Shown: positions 50,922-60,480, numbered from the stretch's first letter. The stretch is 64,000 nt of DNA from Bin22 sp034428635 (GCA_034428635.1 DAOUHR010000042.1:16041-80040); one strand, 5' to 3'. Notes: generated by a model from the sequence alone, not told the origin. Numbers and translations: made by a program.

Positions 50922-51623
50922 CTATCCTGGCAGAAGTATTCGACCGCAGTTATTGCAGAGAACTACCTGCCGGCCATTACGTACTCGCTGCAACTGTTGG
51001 GTGGGCAGGGACATCCGGCACGCCTGGCACAGGCCCCGCACTACCTTGGCGACGGCCTGTCCGCCCTTGTTGCGCCGCAACCCCTCGTAGCGGTTAAGCT
51101 CCACCGAGTCCACATCCGATGCCAGGCTCGTCCGGTCCTTCTTGAGGGCTTCCTGACGGTCGGTAAGTCTCTCCAGTTGTTCCCACAACTGGGCCTGGCG
51201 AACTTCCCACGCCGACTGGGTGTCCTTAAGTTGCTGCTCCTGCGCTGATATCTGCGACCGGACGTCTTCCGCCTGCAGTGAAAGCTCCAGCAGGCGAACG
51301 TCCATCTGCTCCAGGGTGTGCCGGACGTTGTTCGATTCCAGTTGCAGAGCCTCCAGGTCCCGGGGGTTATCCAGGTCGCCACCGTAAAGCTGGGTTTCCA
51401 GGTGCGACGATCTTTCCCGCTGGCTCTCTGTTTCCAGCTGCAGTTGCCGGTGGGAACTCTGTATTTCCTGCAGCCTGGTTTTTGCCTCCTCCAGGGATTC
51501 TTCAATCTTGTCCAGGGACAGTCTCCCCTCCAGCTCCCGCTCCACCTCAGTTATCTGGCCATTTACGCCATCCAGGTCCAGATCGACTTCCTGTAGACAA
51601 TACAGTTGCTTGAGAGTGGTCAT
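50922..51623 (-). CDS. Coiled-coil protein with C4 zinc ribbon
   Basis: A 233-aa protein of the C4-type zinc-ribbon/DUF164-like family. The first ~175 residues are a long helical hairpin coiled coil (heptad-rich, e.g. ERSSHLETQLYGG and QLKDTQSAWEVRQAQLWEQLERL). The end carries CQACRMSLPT...VLCNNCGRIL, four zinc-ligand Cys. Members bind nucleic acids or partner proteins and often lie near rnpB in Chloroflexota-like genomes, as here. Function is not firmly known. Confidence 0.82.
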   Translation of the reverse strand: MTTLKQLYCLQEVDLDLDGVNGQITEVERELEGRLSLDKIEESLEEAKTRLQEIQSSHRQLQLETESQRERSSHLETQLYGGDLDNPRDLEALQLESNNVRHTLEQMDVRLLELSLQAEDVRSQISAQEQQLKDTQSAWEVRQAQLWEQLERLTDRQEALKKDRTSLASDVDSVELNRYEGLRRNKGGQAVAKVVRGLCQACRMSLPTQQLQRVRNGRQVVLCNNCGRILLPG

Positions 51624-51656
51624 TCGGGCTCGCCCCTATACCAATATGACAAAATA

Positions 51657-51684
51657 TGGCCTCGTTGGTTCAACGGGCCTTTTT
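51657..51684 (+). terminator. Plus-strand terminator-like hairpin
   Basis: GGCCTCGTTG and CAACGGGCC form a stem with a short loop and TTTTT follows. No plus-strand gene precedes it, so it may guard against antisense transcription of the zinc-ribbon gene or be a remnant. Confidence 0.4.
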
Positions 51685-52075
51685 GATTCTATTGAGGGGT
51701 AGCAGAGTTGTCAATGACAACTATAATTACAATATATAGACCAACTGTTTATTGTGCCTGGGAATAACTCTTGATTTGCCAATTGCACTACCCTCGCCGG
51801 CCGAGAGTAGTTTGATTCACCGGGGGAACATTCAGGGCAACACCCCTGCAATCAGGACCGTGCCGAACCGGTAACAGGGTCAACCAGGATTCCAATACAT
51901 TTGGCCGGCTCTTTCCGAGCAAAGTTCCGGTTCAGGTTGTTTGCGGCGTGCAGGGGCAGGTTTCAATCCCGCTCACACTGTCCTGCAGTGCTTTGTCCGG
52001 CCCATACCGCCCTAATTGGACGCTGCCTTTCCGGACCCCAGGGTGATCGCTCATCAGCTTTGGGGATAATCCGTC

Positions 52076-52095
52076 GTTCCCGCGAAGGCGGGAAC
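52076..52095. repeat. Dispersed palindrome upstream of secA
   Basis: GTTCCCGC GAAG GCGGGAAC, a perfect 8-bp stem, of the same general type as 14983-15002. Confidence 0.6.
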
Positions 52096-52376
52096 CTCGA
52101 ACTTAGGGCAGTTCCGTTCCACCTTTGGATGAGAAGGCGGCACGGGTGAACAATTCCCTACGCGATTGCCCTGTTCCGGGCCCCGGTGTGCAACATCAGG
52201 CCCATTCAGGTACAATTCCCTAATAACATTGCTCAAATGCATCGCAAGCGGCGATGGCCGGACTAGCTCCCATACCCGGTAACGGGACAGCCGCTCCGGC
52301 GTTCGGCACACATCCATTCCGCTTGCTTCATTCGTGCCCCCGGCTGCGGGGCGCTTCCTCAAGGTGGTGGCATTAT

Positions 52377-55013
52377 ATGGTTACTTTGCTTCGTAAGATA
52401 ATTGGCGACCCTGGCGAGAAGGCCATCGACAAGCTCGCCCAAACCCTGGTGCCCGAGATAAACGCCCTGGAAGCAGGGATGCAGGCCCGTTCCGACGAGG
52501 AACTCTACGGCCTTACCCAGGAGTTCCGCCACCGGCTGGACCGGGGCGAAACCCTGGACGATCTTCTTCCCGAAGCCTTTGCCGCCGTGCGGGAGGTGGC
52601 CAGGCGCAACCTGGGCCAGCGCCACTACGACGTCCAGCTAATTGGCGGAATTGTCCTTCACCGGGGCCAGATTGCCGAGATGCGGACCGGCGAAGGCAAA
52701 ACCCTGGTGGCCACCCTGCCCGTGTACCTGAATGCCCTCACCGGCCGGGGCGTCCACGTGGTAACCGTTAACGACTACCTGGCCCGCCGCGACCCGGTAT
52801 GGATGGCCCCCATCTACCACAACCTGGGACTTACCGTCGGCTGCCTGCAGCACGACACGGCTTTCATTTACGACCCCACGGTCGAAAAGGGCCCCAACGG
52901 AATGAAGTTCCTGCGCCAGGTCTCCCGCCAGGAAGCCTATCTCGCCGACGTGCTCTACGGCACCAACAACGAGTTTGGGTTCGACTACCTTCGCGACAAT
53001 ATGGCCCTGGAACCGGAAAACCGGGTGCAGCGAGAGCGCCACTTTGCCATCGTTGACGAGGTGGACAACATCCTCATCGACGAGGCCCGGACCCCCCTGA
53101 TCATTAGCGGACCGGCCGATGAACCCGTACAGCATTACTACACCTTTGCCAAGCTGGTGCCCCGCCTGGAAGCGGAATCCGACTACGCCATAGACGAGCG
53201 CACCCAGGCTATCTCCCTCACCCAGGAGGGCATCGAAAAGATGGAGCAGTGGACCCGGGTCAACAATCTCTATGACCCGGAGAATTACCACCTGGTCCAC
53301 TACATCGAGAACGCCCTCACCGCCCAGGTCCAGAAGGTCAGGGACAAGGACTACGTCATTCGGGACGGCGAGGTCGTCATCGTTGACGAATTCACCGGCC
53401 GCCTCCAATTCGGCCGCCGCTGGTCCGATGGTCTGCACCAGGCGGTGGAGGCCAAGGAAAGCCTCAAGATTCAGCGGGAAAGCGTAACCTACGCCACCAT
53501 TACCCTGCAGAACTACTTCCGTATGTACGACAAGCTGGCGGGCATGACCGGTACCGCCGCCACCGAGGCCGACGAGTTCTACAAGATTTACGGGCTGGAA
53601 GTGGCCGTAGTCCCCACCAACGTGCCCATGGTCCGCGAGGACGAGGCTGACCTGGTGTTCCAGGCCGCCGACTCCAAGTGGCAGGCGGTGGTGGAACACA
53701 TCGTTGATATCCACGAAACGGGCCGTCCTATCCTGGTGGGCACCACCTCCATCGAGGCCTCAGAGGCTCTGAGCGAACGGCTCAAGCGGCGGGGCGTCCC
53801 CCACCAGGTCCTGAACGCCAAGATCCACGAACAGGAGGCAGGCATTGTGGCCCAGGCCGGTCGCCTGGGAGCCGTAACCGTCTCTACCAACATGGCCGGC
53901 CGCGGCACTGACATTGTCCTGGGCGGCGCCAACACCGGCGATCCGGGCTGGGCTGAAGAACACGCCCGGGTGATTGAGCTGGGCGGCCTGCACGTCATCG
54001 GGACCGAGCACCACGATGCCCGCCGTATCGACAACCAGCTTCGGGGCCGTTCCGGACGCCAGGGCGACCCCGGCAGTTCCCAGTTCTACGTGGCCCTGGA
54101 AGACGAATTGATGCAGCGCTTTGGCGGCGACCGCATCAAGTCCGTCATGAACTGGACCGGAATGGACGACGAGACCCCTATCGAAAACAAGCTGATCACC
54201 AAGTCCATTTCCAGCGCCCAGGTCAAGGTGGAGGGCTACCACTTCGACATCCGCAAGCACCTGCTGAACTTCGACGACGTCCTGAACACCCAGCGGGAGA
54301 TCATTTACACCGACCGGGAACGCATCCTTAACGGCGATAACCTGAAGGAAAAGATCCTGGAAATGCTCCGCCAGCAGTTTTCCGACCTGGTCCGTAAGCA
54401 CCTTCCCGACCGTCATCAGGACAACTGGGACGCCACCGGACTTATTTCCGAACTCACTCTGATCTGTCCTTTGCCGCCCGAAATGCGGGATGAGGACGGG
54501 CTATACGCCCACAAGCTGGAAGACGTTAGCCGAATCCTTTCCGACTACGCCGAAACCGTTTATGACGCCCGGGAGGAGGAGCTGGGTTCTGATCAGATGC
54601 GCGTCCTGGAGCGCCTGCTGCTGCTCCGGGCCATTGACCTGCACTGGGTCAGCCACCTGACCACCATGGAAAACCTGCGTACCGGCATTGGCCTCCACGC
54701 CTACGGCCAGCGCGATCCCCTGGTGATGTATCGCACCGAGGGCCACAAGACCTTCCAGGAATTGCTCCATCGGATGCAGCAGGACGTGGTCCGGTCCCTG
54801 TTCCACGTTGTCGTCAACCAGCGTCCGGCCAGCGCCCCGGTCCGGCGTCCGGCCGACACCGCCCCGGCCAGTCCCATGCAGAAGGTGGTGGGCAACAGTC
54901 GCCAGGCCGTTGCCGGAGGGGCCAAGATCGGCCGCAACTCCAGGTGCCCCTGCAACAGCGGCAAGAAATACAAGCGCTGCTGCGGCGCCGCCGCTGCGCC
55001 ATCGCTTGGATAA
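52377..55013 (+). CDS. secA: Preprotein translocase ATPase SecA
   Basis: Motor ATPase that drives secretory proteins through SecYEG. Walker A MRTGEGKT is at residues 102-109, DEVD at 227-230 and DEARTPLIISG follows. The helicase-like motifs TNMAGRGTDI and GRSGRQGDPGSSQFYVALED are present. It ends with the SEC-C zinc motif CPCNSGKKYKRCC (C857, C859, C868, C869), which binds SecB or ribosomes. Length is 878 aa. AAGGTGG lies 9 nt before ATG 52377; the frame upstream to 52254 is not family sequence. Confidence 0.97.
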   Translation: MVTLLRKIIGDPGEKAIDKLAQTLVPEINALEAGMQARSDEELYGLTQEFRHRLDRGETLDDLLPEAFAAVREVARRNLGQRHYDVQLIGGIVLHRGQIAEMRTGEGKTLVATLPVYLNALTGRGVHVVTVNDYLARRDPVWMAPIYHNLGLTVGCLQHDTAFIYDPTVEKGPNGMKFLRQVSRQEAYLADVLYGTNNEFGFDYLRDNMALEPENRVQRERHFAIVDEVDNILIDEARTPLIISGPADEPVQHYYTFAKLVPRLEAESDYAIDERTQAISLTQEGIEKMEQWTRVNNLYDPENYHLVHYIENALTAQVQKVRDKDYVIRDGEVVIVDEFTGRLQFGRRWSDGLHQAVEAKESLKIQRESVTYATITLQNYFRMYDKLAGMTGTAATEADEFYKIYGLEVAVVPTNVPMVREDEADLVFQAADSKWQAVVEHIVDIHETGRPILVGTTSIEASEALSERLKRRGVPHQVLNAKIHEQEAGIVAQAGRLGAVTVSTNMAGRGTDIVLGGANTGDPGWAEEHARVIELGGLHVIGTEHHDARRIDNQLRGRSGRQGDPGSSQFYVALEDELMQRFGGDRIKSVMNWTGMDDETPIENKLITKSISSAQVKVEGYHFDIRKHLLNFDDVLNTQREIIYTDRERILNGDNLKEKILEMLRQQFSDLVRKHLPDRHQDNWDATGLISELTLICPLPPEMRDEDGLYAHKLEDVSRILSDYAETVYDAREEELGSDQMRVLERLLLLRAIDLHWVSHLTTMENLRTGIGLHAYGQRDPLVMYRTEGHKTFQELLHRMQQDVVRSLFHVVVNQRPASAPVRRPADTAPASPMQKVVGNSRQAVAGGAKIGRNSRCPCNSGKKYKRCCGAAAAPSLG

Positions 55014-55043
55014 GGATCGCAGGCAAGGGAGGAGGGGAATGAA

Positions 55044-55247
55044 TTGAAGACCTGGCTAAGGATTGCCCTGCACGTGGTACTGGCGCTGTTGGCCGTGGTA
55101 ATTTTCTACGTTGGCCTGGGAATTGGTCTTGCGCTTAATCCCACCATCGGCACCATTCTCTGGTTCGTATCCGGAGCGCTGTTCGTGGGCAACCTGTTGT
55201 GGCTGATCCTGTTCCTGAACAACCGGCGGGAGGCGGCCCAGGGGTAA
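55044..55247 (+). CDS. Small two-helix membrane protein after secA
   Basis: A 67-aa protein starting with TTG 55044 after GGAGGGG. It has two membrane helices (about residues 7-29 and 35-58, IALHVVLALLAVVIFYVGLG and TILWFVSGALFVGNLLWLILF) and a basic C-terminus (NNRREAAQG). It follows secA by 30 nt on the same strand and may be co-transcribed. Function is unknown. Confidence 0.65.
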   Translation: MKTWLRIALHVVLALLAVVIFYVGLGIGLALNPTIGTILWFVSGALFVGNLLWLILFLNNRREAAQG

Positions 55248-55818
55248 AGGACGCCTGCTACAGGGAATAAATGAACAAGCCCATTCGCCTCTAGTGGGAA
55301 ACCGGTGGTGGGATCAAAGAGCCTCACTATAAAGCTGTTTTCCCCGGCCCCGCCTCCCATCAACGCCTTCAGAAGCCCCTTCGTCTCCACCCTCCAACCG
55401 TTGCAAAGCCGTCCAAACCGGAACGCCGCCCCTTGACGCCCGCCCCTTGATTCGCTGGATAACACTTCCCTAACATAATTCCAGTGCCCCCTTGCCGTCC
55501 TTTCGTATGCGGGAGTGGGCACGTCTTGAGGCGGTGAGTCAGCCGTTGGGCCTCCAGTCAATGATCCAAAACCGCCCCAACCTGTCCCATCTGACCCACT
55601 CCGTGTCCCATCTTCTATCTGTCGAACGGACCAATGGTGATCGAAGTAGTGCCGCCAAATCCCGGCAGACAAGTACGAATAGCTGGAAAATGGGACAAAA
55701 TGGGACAAAATGGCACGGAAACAAAAAAACTTGGCTGGTGTACCCGGGGATAGCAGCAAAATTGCCTTGCTAAACAACCCAATTGCCAAGCCCCGGTAGC
55801 GGTGGCACAATAGCTTAT
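55248..55818. other. Gene-poor stretch with a tandem repeat
   Basis: No convincing gene. AAAATGGGAC is repeated twice and followed by AAAATGG (55687-55713). Open frames exist on both strands here but have no family-like composition and overlap the small membrane gene. Confidence 0.45.
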
Positions 55819-57105
55819 ATGAGCGTTCAGACTCCCCTGGCTGTCGGTGTCAGCCGCTTCATCCCCTCTTCCATGCGCTATGGCCAGTTTCGCTACTACT
55901 GGCTGGCCCTGCTGACCGGAGTAACCGGCCACCAGATGCTCTTCCAGTTCACCCTGGGCTGGCTGATGTTCCAGTTGACGGGCGATGAGGGTTACCTGGC
56001 CTACTTGGGCCTGGCGATAGCCCTGCCCGCCCTGGCCCTGAACCTGGTGGGAGGCGTTCTGGCCGATCGCCTGGAACCCAAGGTGCTGGTGGCTACTGCC
56101 CAGAGCGCCTCGGCCACGGTGGTAGTGGGCCTAGCGGTACTGGTCCTGCTGGATCGGGTGGAACCCTGGCATATCCTGGTCGCCGCCTTCATCGCCGGGG
56201 TCGGTCAGGCCTTTGACCAGCCCAGCCGTGCCAGCATTTTCCCCCGGCTGGTTGACCGCGAGCACATAGTCAACGCTGTGGCCATGGAGTCTGTGGTCTG
56301 GAATGGGGTGAGGGTGCTGGCTCCGGCCCTGGCGGGAATGGTCATCGCCCGCCTGAGCATCGAGACCTCCATGCTCATTAGCGCCGCTTCCTTCTACGTC
56401 CTGGCCGCGGTGATGTCGGTACTCCGCCTTCGCGAGCGGCCTCCGGCCCGGGGTGGCGTGGCGCAGCAGATTGGGGAGGCCTTCCGTTACATCGGCCGCA
56501 ACCCCATTTTTCTCTACGTTATGTTGATGACCTTCTGCAACAGCCTGTTTGGCATCTCCTATATTCTGTTGATGCCCTCCCTGGCGGAGAAGTGGCTGAT
56601 GGTGGGAGCAGAGCGGGTGGGCTGGCTGCTGGGCGCGGCCGGAGCCGGGGCCATAATCGGCAACTGGATCATCGGCAGCATTCCCTCCTACAGTCCTCGT
56701 GGCCTCATCATTCTGTTCGGTGCCATGCTGTACGGCATCTTCCTCATATTGTTCTCCGTAACGGCCTGGCTGGGCCACTACTGGATATCCATGGGCATCC
56801 TCTTCGTGGCCGGCATAAACTTTTCCCTGTACCTGGTGGGAGGCCTCAGCGCCCTGCAGGAACTGGTTGCGGACAATATTCGCGGGCGGGTCATGGGCCT
56901 GTACGGGGCCACCTGGAGCCTGGGGCCCCTGGGCATGGCCCAGGCCGGGTTTGTCGCCCGCTACCTGGGCGCGCCGGTGGCGGTGGGCATTGGCGCCGTA
57001 GTAGTCCTCCTGGTGGCCGTGCTGATCTTTGTCTTCCGGTCCGACCTGCGGAACTTCCGTGGCCTCCAGTCCGAACCCGCCGCCGCGGAACCCGCCAGAA
57101 CGTGA
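55819..57105 (+). CDS. MFS transporter (MFS_3/EntS-like)
   Basis: Twelve-helix major facilitator exporter (428 aa). The MFS motif region GGVLADRLEPKVLVATAQ lies after the second helix pair, and ERPPARGGVAQQIGEAFRYI connects the two halves. This resembles the EntS/MFS_3 group, which includes enterobactin exporters. ATG 55819 starts the family-like sequence MSVQTPLAVGVSRFIPSSMRYGQFRYYW; no strong RBS is visible. Substrate unknown. Confidence 0.8.
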   Translation: MSVQTPLAVGVSRFIPSSMRYGQFRYYWLALLTGVTGHQMLFQFTLGWLMFQLTGDEGYLAYLGLAIALPALALNLVGGVLADRLEPKVLVATAQSASATVVVGLAVLVLLDRVEPWHILVAAFIAGVGQAFDQPSRASIFPRLVDREHIVNAVAMESVVWNGVRVLAPALAGMVIARLSIETSMLISAASFYVLAAVMSVLRLRERPPARGGVAQQIGEAFRYIGRNPIFLYVMLMTFCNSLFGISYILLMPSLAEKWLMVGAERVGWLLGAAGAGAIIGNWIIGSIPSYSPRGLIILFGAMLYGIFLILFSVTAWLGHYWISMGILFVAGINFSLYLVGGLSALQELVADNIRGRVMGLYGATWSLGPLGMAQAGFVARYLGAPVAVGIGAVVVLLVAVLIFVFRSDLRNFRGLQSEPAAAEPART

Positions 57106-57203
57106 ATACAACCATGGATTTACAGGATAGGACGGATGGTCTGCAGGAGGCTTGTCCTGCGCTATTAGTCCATAGCTCTTAGTTCGAAATTGAGGAGGCA
57201 GTC

Positions 57204-57584
57204 ATGGCCAGCAACTACAACCCCCTGAGCCCCCAGGAAAAGTACATCATCGAATTCAAGGGCACGGAGCGGCCCTTCTCCGGTGAATACGACGACTTCT
57301 ACGAGGACGGCACCTACATCTGCCGCCGCTGCAACGCCGAGCTTTACACCTCCGAGGACAAGTTTGACGCCCACTGCGGCTGGCCCGCTTTTGACGCGGA
57401 AATCCCCGATGCGGTCCGGGCGCTGGCAGATCCGGACGGCTTCCGGACGGAGATCGAGTGCGCCAATTGCGGCGGCCACCTGGGTCACGTCTTCTTCGGC
57501 GAAGGGTTCACCCCCACCGGCGCGCGCCACTGCGTCAACTCCCTGTCCATGCGCTTCGTACCGGCGGAGGAAAAGGAGGACTAG
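57204..57584 (+). CDS. msrB: Peptide-methionine (R)-S-oxide reductase
   Basis: Repairs methionine-R-sulfoxide in proteins. Zinc Cys pairs are CRRCNAELY and CANCGGHLGH; GWPAF is the substrate loop; the catalytic Cys is in ARHCVNSLSMRF. Length is 126 aa with no signal peptide, so cytoplasmic. GGAGG lies 5 nt before the ATG. Confidence 0.95.
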   Translation: MASNYNPLSPQEKYIIEFKGTERPFSGEYDDFYEDGTYICRRCNAELYTSEDKFDAHCGWPAFDAEIPDAVRALADPDGFRTEIECANCGGHLGHVFFGEGFTPTGARHCVNSLSMRFVPAEEKED

Positions 57585-57620
57585 GGAGTCTGGCGCTTCC
57601 ATTCCGTCAGCCAATTTCCC

Positions 57621-57650
57621 TTGTTACCGCCGGCGCCAGCGTGGTATCCT
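57621..57650 (+). promoter_or_regulatory. Possible tRNA-Arg promoter
   Basis: TTGTTA (57621-57626) and TATCCT (57645-57650) with an 18-bp spacer lie 22 bp before the tRNA. Confidence 0.4.
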
Positions 57651-57671
57651 TACCTGGCAGCGAAAGAGCGT

Positions 57672-57746
57672 GTCCCCGTAGCTCAACGGATAGAGTGCTG
57701 GCCTCCGGAGCCAGAGATGAGAGTTCGACCCTCTCCGGGGATACCA
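57672..57746 (+). tRNA. tRNA-Arg (CCG)
   Basis: 75 nt including an encoded CCA. The acceptor stem GTCCCCG/CGGGGAT, the D arm AGCTCAACGGATAGAG, the anticodon arm CTGGC-CTCCGGA-GCCAG with anticodon CCG, and the GTTCGAC T loop are all present. It reads Arg CGG codons. Confidence 0.95.
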
Positions 57747-57800
57747 CCTCCTTTTAGGCTTTTCACTTGACATCAGGCAACCACTTTTTCACCCATTGAA

Positions 57801-57875
57801 CGGGGCGTGGCCCAGCGGCAGGGCGCCTGGTTTGGGACCAGGAGGTCGGCAGTTCGAATCTGCCCGCCCCGACCA
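57801..57875 (+). tRNA. tRNA-Pro (TGG)
   Basis: 75 nt including encoded CCA. The acceptor stem CGGGGCG/CGCCCCG starts with C as usual for tRNA-Pro. The anticodon arm CCTGG-TTTGGGA-CCAGG has anticodon TGG, and the T arm has GTTCGAATC. It lies 54 nt after tRNA-Arg. Confidence 0.95.
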
Positions 57876-58004
57876 TCCCTGTGGGTCGTTGCGCGGTCCG
57901 TAACGGTCCTGCCCTTCCATCCCAGCTCGAAGGCGGCAATAGACTTTGCACGCCCTTTCCAATAGACTACTCCCCAACAATCCACATCCCCGGAGGTTCG
58001 TGCC

Positions 58005-59057
58005 ATGCCCGTCTTTACGCCTGACTACCTGCACAAAGTCGCCTACCACGTCTACGTTGCCAAGGGCACCCCTGAAGAAGAAGCGGAGATCGTCGCCACC
58101 CACCAGGTCAAGTCCAACCTGGTGGGCCACGACTCCCACGGCATCATTCAGCTGCTGGAGTACTCCAGCCGCATCGACCGGGGCCACATCGTCCCGGGCG
58201 CGCCCTTCGAGGTGGAGCGGGAAACCCCCAACACCGCTGTCATCAACGGCAACTGGGGCTTCGGCTTCGTCCAGACGGAGAAGGCCATGCGCATGGCCAT
58301 CGACAAGGCCAGGGAACACGGCGTGGCCGCCATGACCATCCACCACCAGAGCCACGTTGGGCGGGTGGGCGACTACCCCACCATGGCCCTGAACGAAGGA
58401 ATGATTGGCCTGGTTACCGCCGACTCGGGCGCGGGGCCCAAGAACGCCGCCCCCTTTGGCGGGCGGGCCCGCCGCCTGGGCACCAACCCCATCTGCATCG
58501 GCGTCCCCAGCGACCTGCCCGGGCCGGTGCTGCTGGACATGGCCACCAGCGCGGTGGCCATGGGCAAGATCAACCTGCAGCGCAGCCGGGGCGAGTCGGT
58601 GCCCCTGGGCTGGATTGTGGACAAGGACGGCAAGCCCACCACTGACCCCAACGACTACTTCGCCGGCGGAGCCATCCTGCCGGTGGGGGCCGACCAGGGA
58701 CATAAAGGCTACGGCCTCTCCTTCATGGTGGAGATGTTCTCGGGCCTGCTGACCGGGCTGGGCTTCGGCATCGACCCGCAGGCCCGCCACAACGACGGCG
58801 TCTTCATCTCGGTCTACAACGTGGAGCACTTCCGGCCGCTGGATGACTTCAAGCGGGAGATGCGGGAGTTCGTCGAGTTCATCAAGACGTCACCCCCTGC
58901 CGAAGGCTTCACCGAAGTCCTGTACCCCGGCGAGATCGAATACAACACGGAAATGAAGCGCCGGGAGGAAGGCATCTACGTGGAGGACCAGACCTGGGAG
59001 GGGATAGTGGCCCTGATGGCGGAGGTGGGCGTAACCGAAACAGTTGGAAGCCCGTAA
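58005..59057 (+). CDS. Ldh-family (malate/L-lactate-type) NAD(P) oxidoreductase
   Basis: Member of the malate/ureidoglycolate/L-sulfolactate dehydrogenase family (350 aa), which has a fold unrelated to classical LDH. HQVKSNLVGHDSHGIIQLLEY contains the catalytic His region; GFVQTEKAMRMAIDKAREHGVAAMTI, AAPFGGRARRLGTNPICIGVP and QGHKGYGLSFMVEMFSGLLTG are the family blocks. GGAGG precedes the ATG. Substrates include malate, sulfolactate, ureidoglycolate or delta-1-piperideine-2-carboxylate. Near-neighbour genes do not decide. Confidence 0.88.
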   Translation: MPVFTPDYLHKVAYHVYVAKGTPEEEAEIVATHQVKSNLVGHDSHGIIQLLEYSSRIDRGHIVPGAPFEVERETPNTAVINGNWGFGFVQTEKAMRMAIDKAREHGVAAMTIHHQSHVGRVGDYPTMALNEGMIGLVTADSGAGPKNAAPFGGRARRLGTNPICIGVPSDLPGPVLLDMATSAVAMGKINLQRSRGESVPLGWIVDKDGKPTTDPNDYFAGGAILPVGADQGHKGYGLSFMVEMFSGLLTGLGFGIDPQARHNDGVFISVYNVEHFRPLDDFKREMREFVEFIKTSPPAEGFTEVLYPGEIEYNTEMKRREEGIYVEDQTWEGIVALMAEVGVTETVGSP

Positions 59058-59111
59058 AAGGCGTCCACTGCAGCATTTGAGATGCCTGCTTTAGTATGTG
59101 ACCAGTGGGCT

Positions 59112-59140
59112 GCCATATTAACGTTAGCGTTTAATATGGC
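59112..59140. repeat. AT-rich palindrome between ldh-like and fic genes
   Basis: GCCATATTAA (59112-59121) and TTAATATGGC (59131-59140) form a perfect 10-bp stem with a 9-nt loop. A related CCATATTAAAGGCC follows at about 59153. It may act as a bidirectional terminator or binding site. Confidence 0.55.
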
Positions 59141-59193
59141 ATCCACTTCGTTCCATATTAAAGGCCAAAAGCAATGTACTCAAAGCGAGCATT

Positions 59194-60378
59194 CTAATCG
59201 TGGTTTCCAAGGTCTGACGCCGCCTCCGTTCCGTCCGCAAAAATGGCGATGTAGGGAGCATAGCCAATAACGCGGTTCCGACGGTTTCCTGTAGCTTCTT
59301 GCAATATCCCGATGTCCTCAAGACGTGAGACGAGGTTATTGGCAGCCTGATAACTGTTTCCAGTAATGGTCTGTACACTTGAAACAGTTACCAAGGGCGT
59401 TCTGAATAGACTTTCAAGCACTCGGTGGCCGTTACCGACTGAACTCCCCAATCGTTCAGTTATGGTGGCGCGGTGTTCTTCGCGCATTGCCAGGATGCGC
59501 CGAACAGTCGTATGGGCTTCGACACTCACTTCCACAACGCCCCGAAGGAAGAAAATGAGCCACCCTTCCCAGTCCCCTGAATCTCTGACAGCTTGCAAGC
59601 GGTCGTAATACTCGTTCCTGTACTTCTTGAAGTAGTACGAAAGGTATAATACGGGTTTCAGCAGCATCTCTCTTTGACACAGCAAGAATGTTATCAAGAG
59701 CCGGCCCATCCTGCCGTTACCGTCAAGAAAGGGGTGTATGGTCTCAAACTGGGCGTGAACCAAACCTAGTCTAATGAGTGGTGGAAGACCGTTGGCTTGG
59801 TGTAGAAATAGTTCCAGATCACCCAGCGCTTGTATAAGATATTGTGGTGGCGGCGGGACGACCACGGCCTCGTTAATCGTGCAATTGGCAGCGCCTATCC
59901 AGTTCTGAGAAGTACGAAGCTCCCCGGGCTGGAGGCGAGACCCACGGACCCCACTAAGCAGTTTCTCGTGTATTTCCCGAATTAGACGTATCGAGAGAGG
60001 CAGGTCGCGAATTCGTTCCAGCCCGTAGTTCATTGCCGCCACGTAGTTTATTACTTCGTCGACGTCATTGGGCTGAAGCTGCCTGAATATACGCGCTTCA
60101 GCATTCAGAACATCTTGCAAAGAACTCTGAGTGCCCTCGATCTGACTGGAGAGTACCGCTTCCTTTCTCACGTACATGAATACAAAGAGATCGGAATCTG
60201 GCAAAATCTGTATAGAGCCATCCAGTCTGCCCAAAGCCATTTGAGCTTCAGACAATGTGAGCAGCAGTTCGCCGGTCAAGTCCACTGGGGGGTCGGGAGG
60301 CAGAGATTCTGGTATGAAGGCCCTGTATCCGGTTGGCTGAGTAACGTACTTCCCAGCCCTTTCTTTAAAGGTAGTCAT
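59194..60378 (-). CDS. Fic-family AMP-transferase with N-terminal Fic_N and C-terminal wHTH
   Basis: Fic protein (394 aa) that would transfer AMP to a target hydroxyl. The active motif HPFLDGNGRMGR starts at H215. The inhibitory helix SSQIEGT (S77-T83) in the N-terminal Fic_N region is of class II type. A C-terminal winged-helix-like domain (TVSSVQTITGNSYQAANNLVSRLEDIGIL, about residues 325-353) suggests DNA binding or autoregulation. The gene is AT-richer than its neighbours and flanked by AT-rich palindromes, pointing to transfer. No separate antitoxin is seen. Confidence 0.88.
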   Translation of the reverse strand: MTTFKERAGKYVTQPTGYRAFIPESLPPDPPVDLTGELLLTLSEAQMALGRLDGSIQILPDSDLFVFMYVRKEAVLSSQIEGTQSSLQDVLNAEARIFRQLQPNDVDEVINYVAAMNYGLERIRDLPLSIRLIREIHEKLLSGVRGSRLQPGELRTSQNWIGAANCTINEAVVVPPPPQYLIQALGDLELFLHQANGLPPLIRLGLVHAQFETIHPFLDGNGRMGRLLITFLLCQREMLLKPVLYLSYYFKKYRNEYYDRLQAVRDSGDWEGWLIFFLRGVVEVSVEAHTTVRRILAMREEHRATITERLGSSVGNGHRVLESLFRTPLVTVSSVQTITGNSYQAANNLVSRLEDIGILQEATGNRRNRVIGYAPYIAIFADGTEAASDLGNHD

Positions 60379-60455
60379 ATTGGAGCCTGACAGTAATATA
60401 TTCCCAGAGCGGCTCTATATTATACTGTGGCTTTAATGTGGACTGAAAGATTTAC

Positions 60456-60480
60456 GTTATTAAAGGAGAACTTTAATAAC
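60456..60480. promoter_or_regulatory. Palindrome upstream of fic, possible operator
   Basis: GTTATTAAAG and CTTTAATAAC are a perfect 10-bp inverted repeat with a 5-nt loop, about 80-100 bp before the fic start. The ATTAAAG/CTTTAAT core recurs at 60430 and near 59155. Confidence 0.5.

Larger units (their letters stand above)
51624..52376. other. Long non-coding stretch upstream of secA
   Basis: I see no convincing gene in these 750 bases. There is a plus-strand hairpin with T-tract (GGCCTCGTTG...CAACGGGCC then TTTTT, 51657-51684) and a palindrome at 52076-52095 (GTTCCCGC/GCGGGAAC, loop GAAG). The strand around 51710-51800 is AT-rich. No SRP, 6S or riboswitch signature was recognised. Confidence 0.5.

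Noticed and set aside
51901..52149. 82-codon plus frame upstream of secA
   Set aside because: No ribosome binding site or family pattern; runs into a dispersed palindrome.
51624..52376. SRP RNA, 6S RNA or riboswitch in the secA upstream region
   Set aside because: Diagnostic SRP (GGAAGCAGC-type) and riboswitch core sequences were not seen.
55106..55810. 234-codon minus-strand frame after secA
   Set aside because: Overlaps the small membrane gene and a repeat region, no ribosome binding site and no recognisable family.
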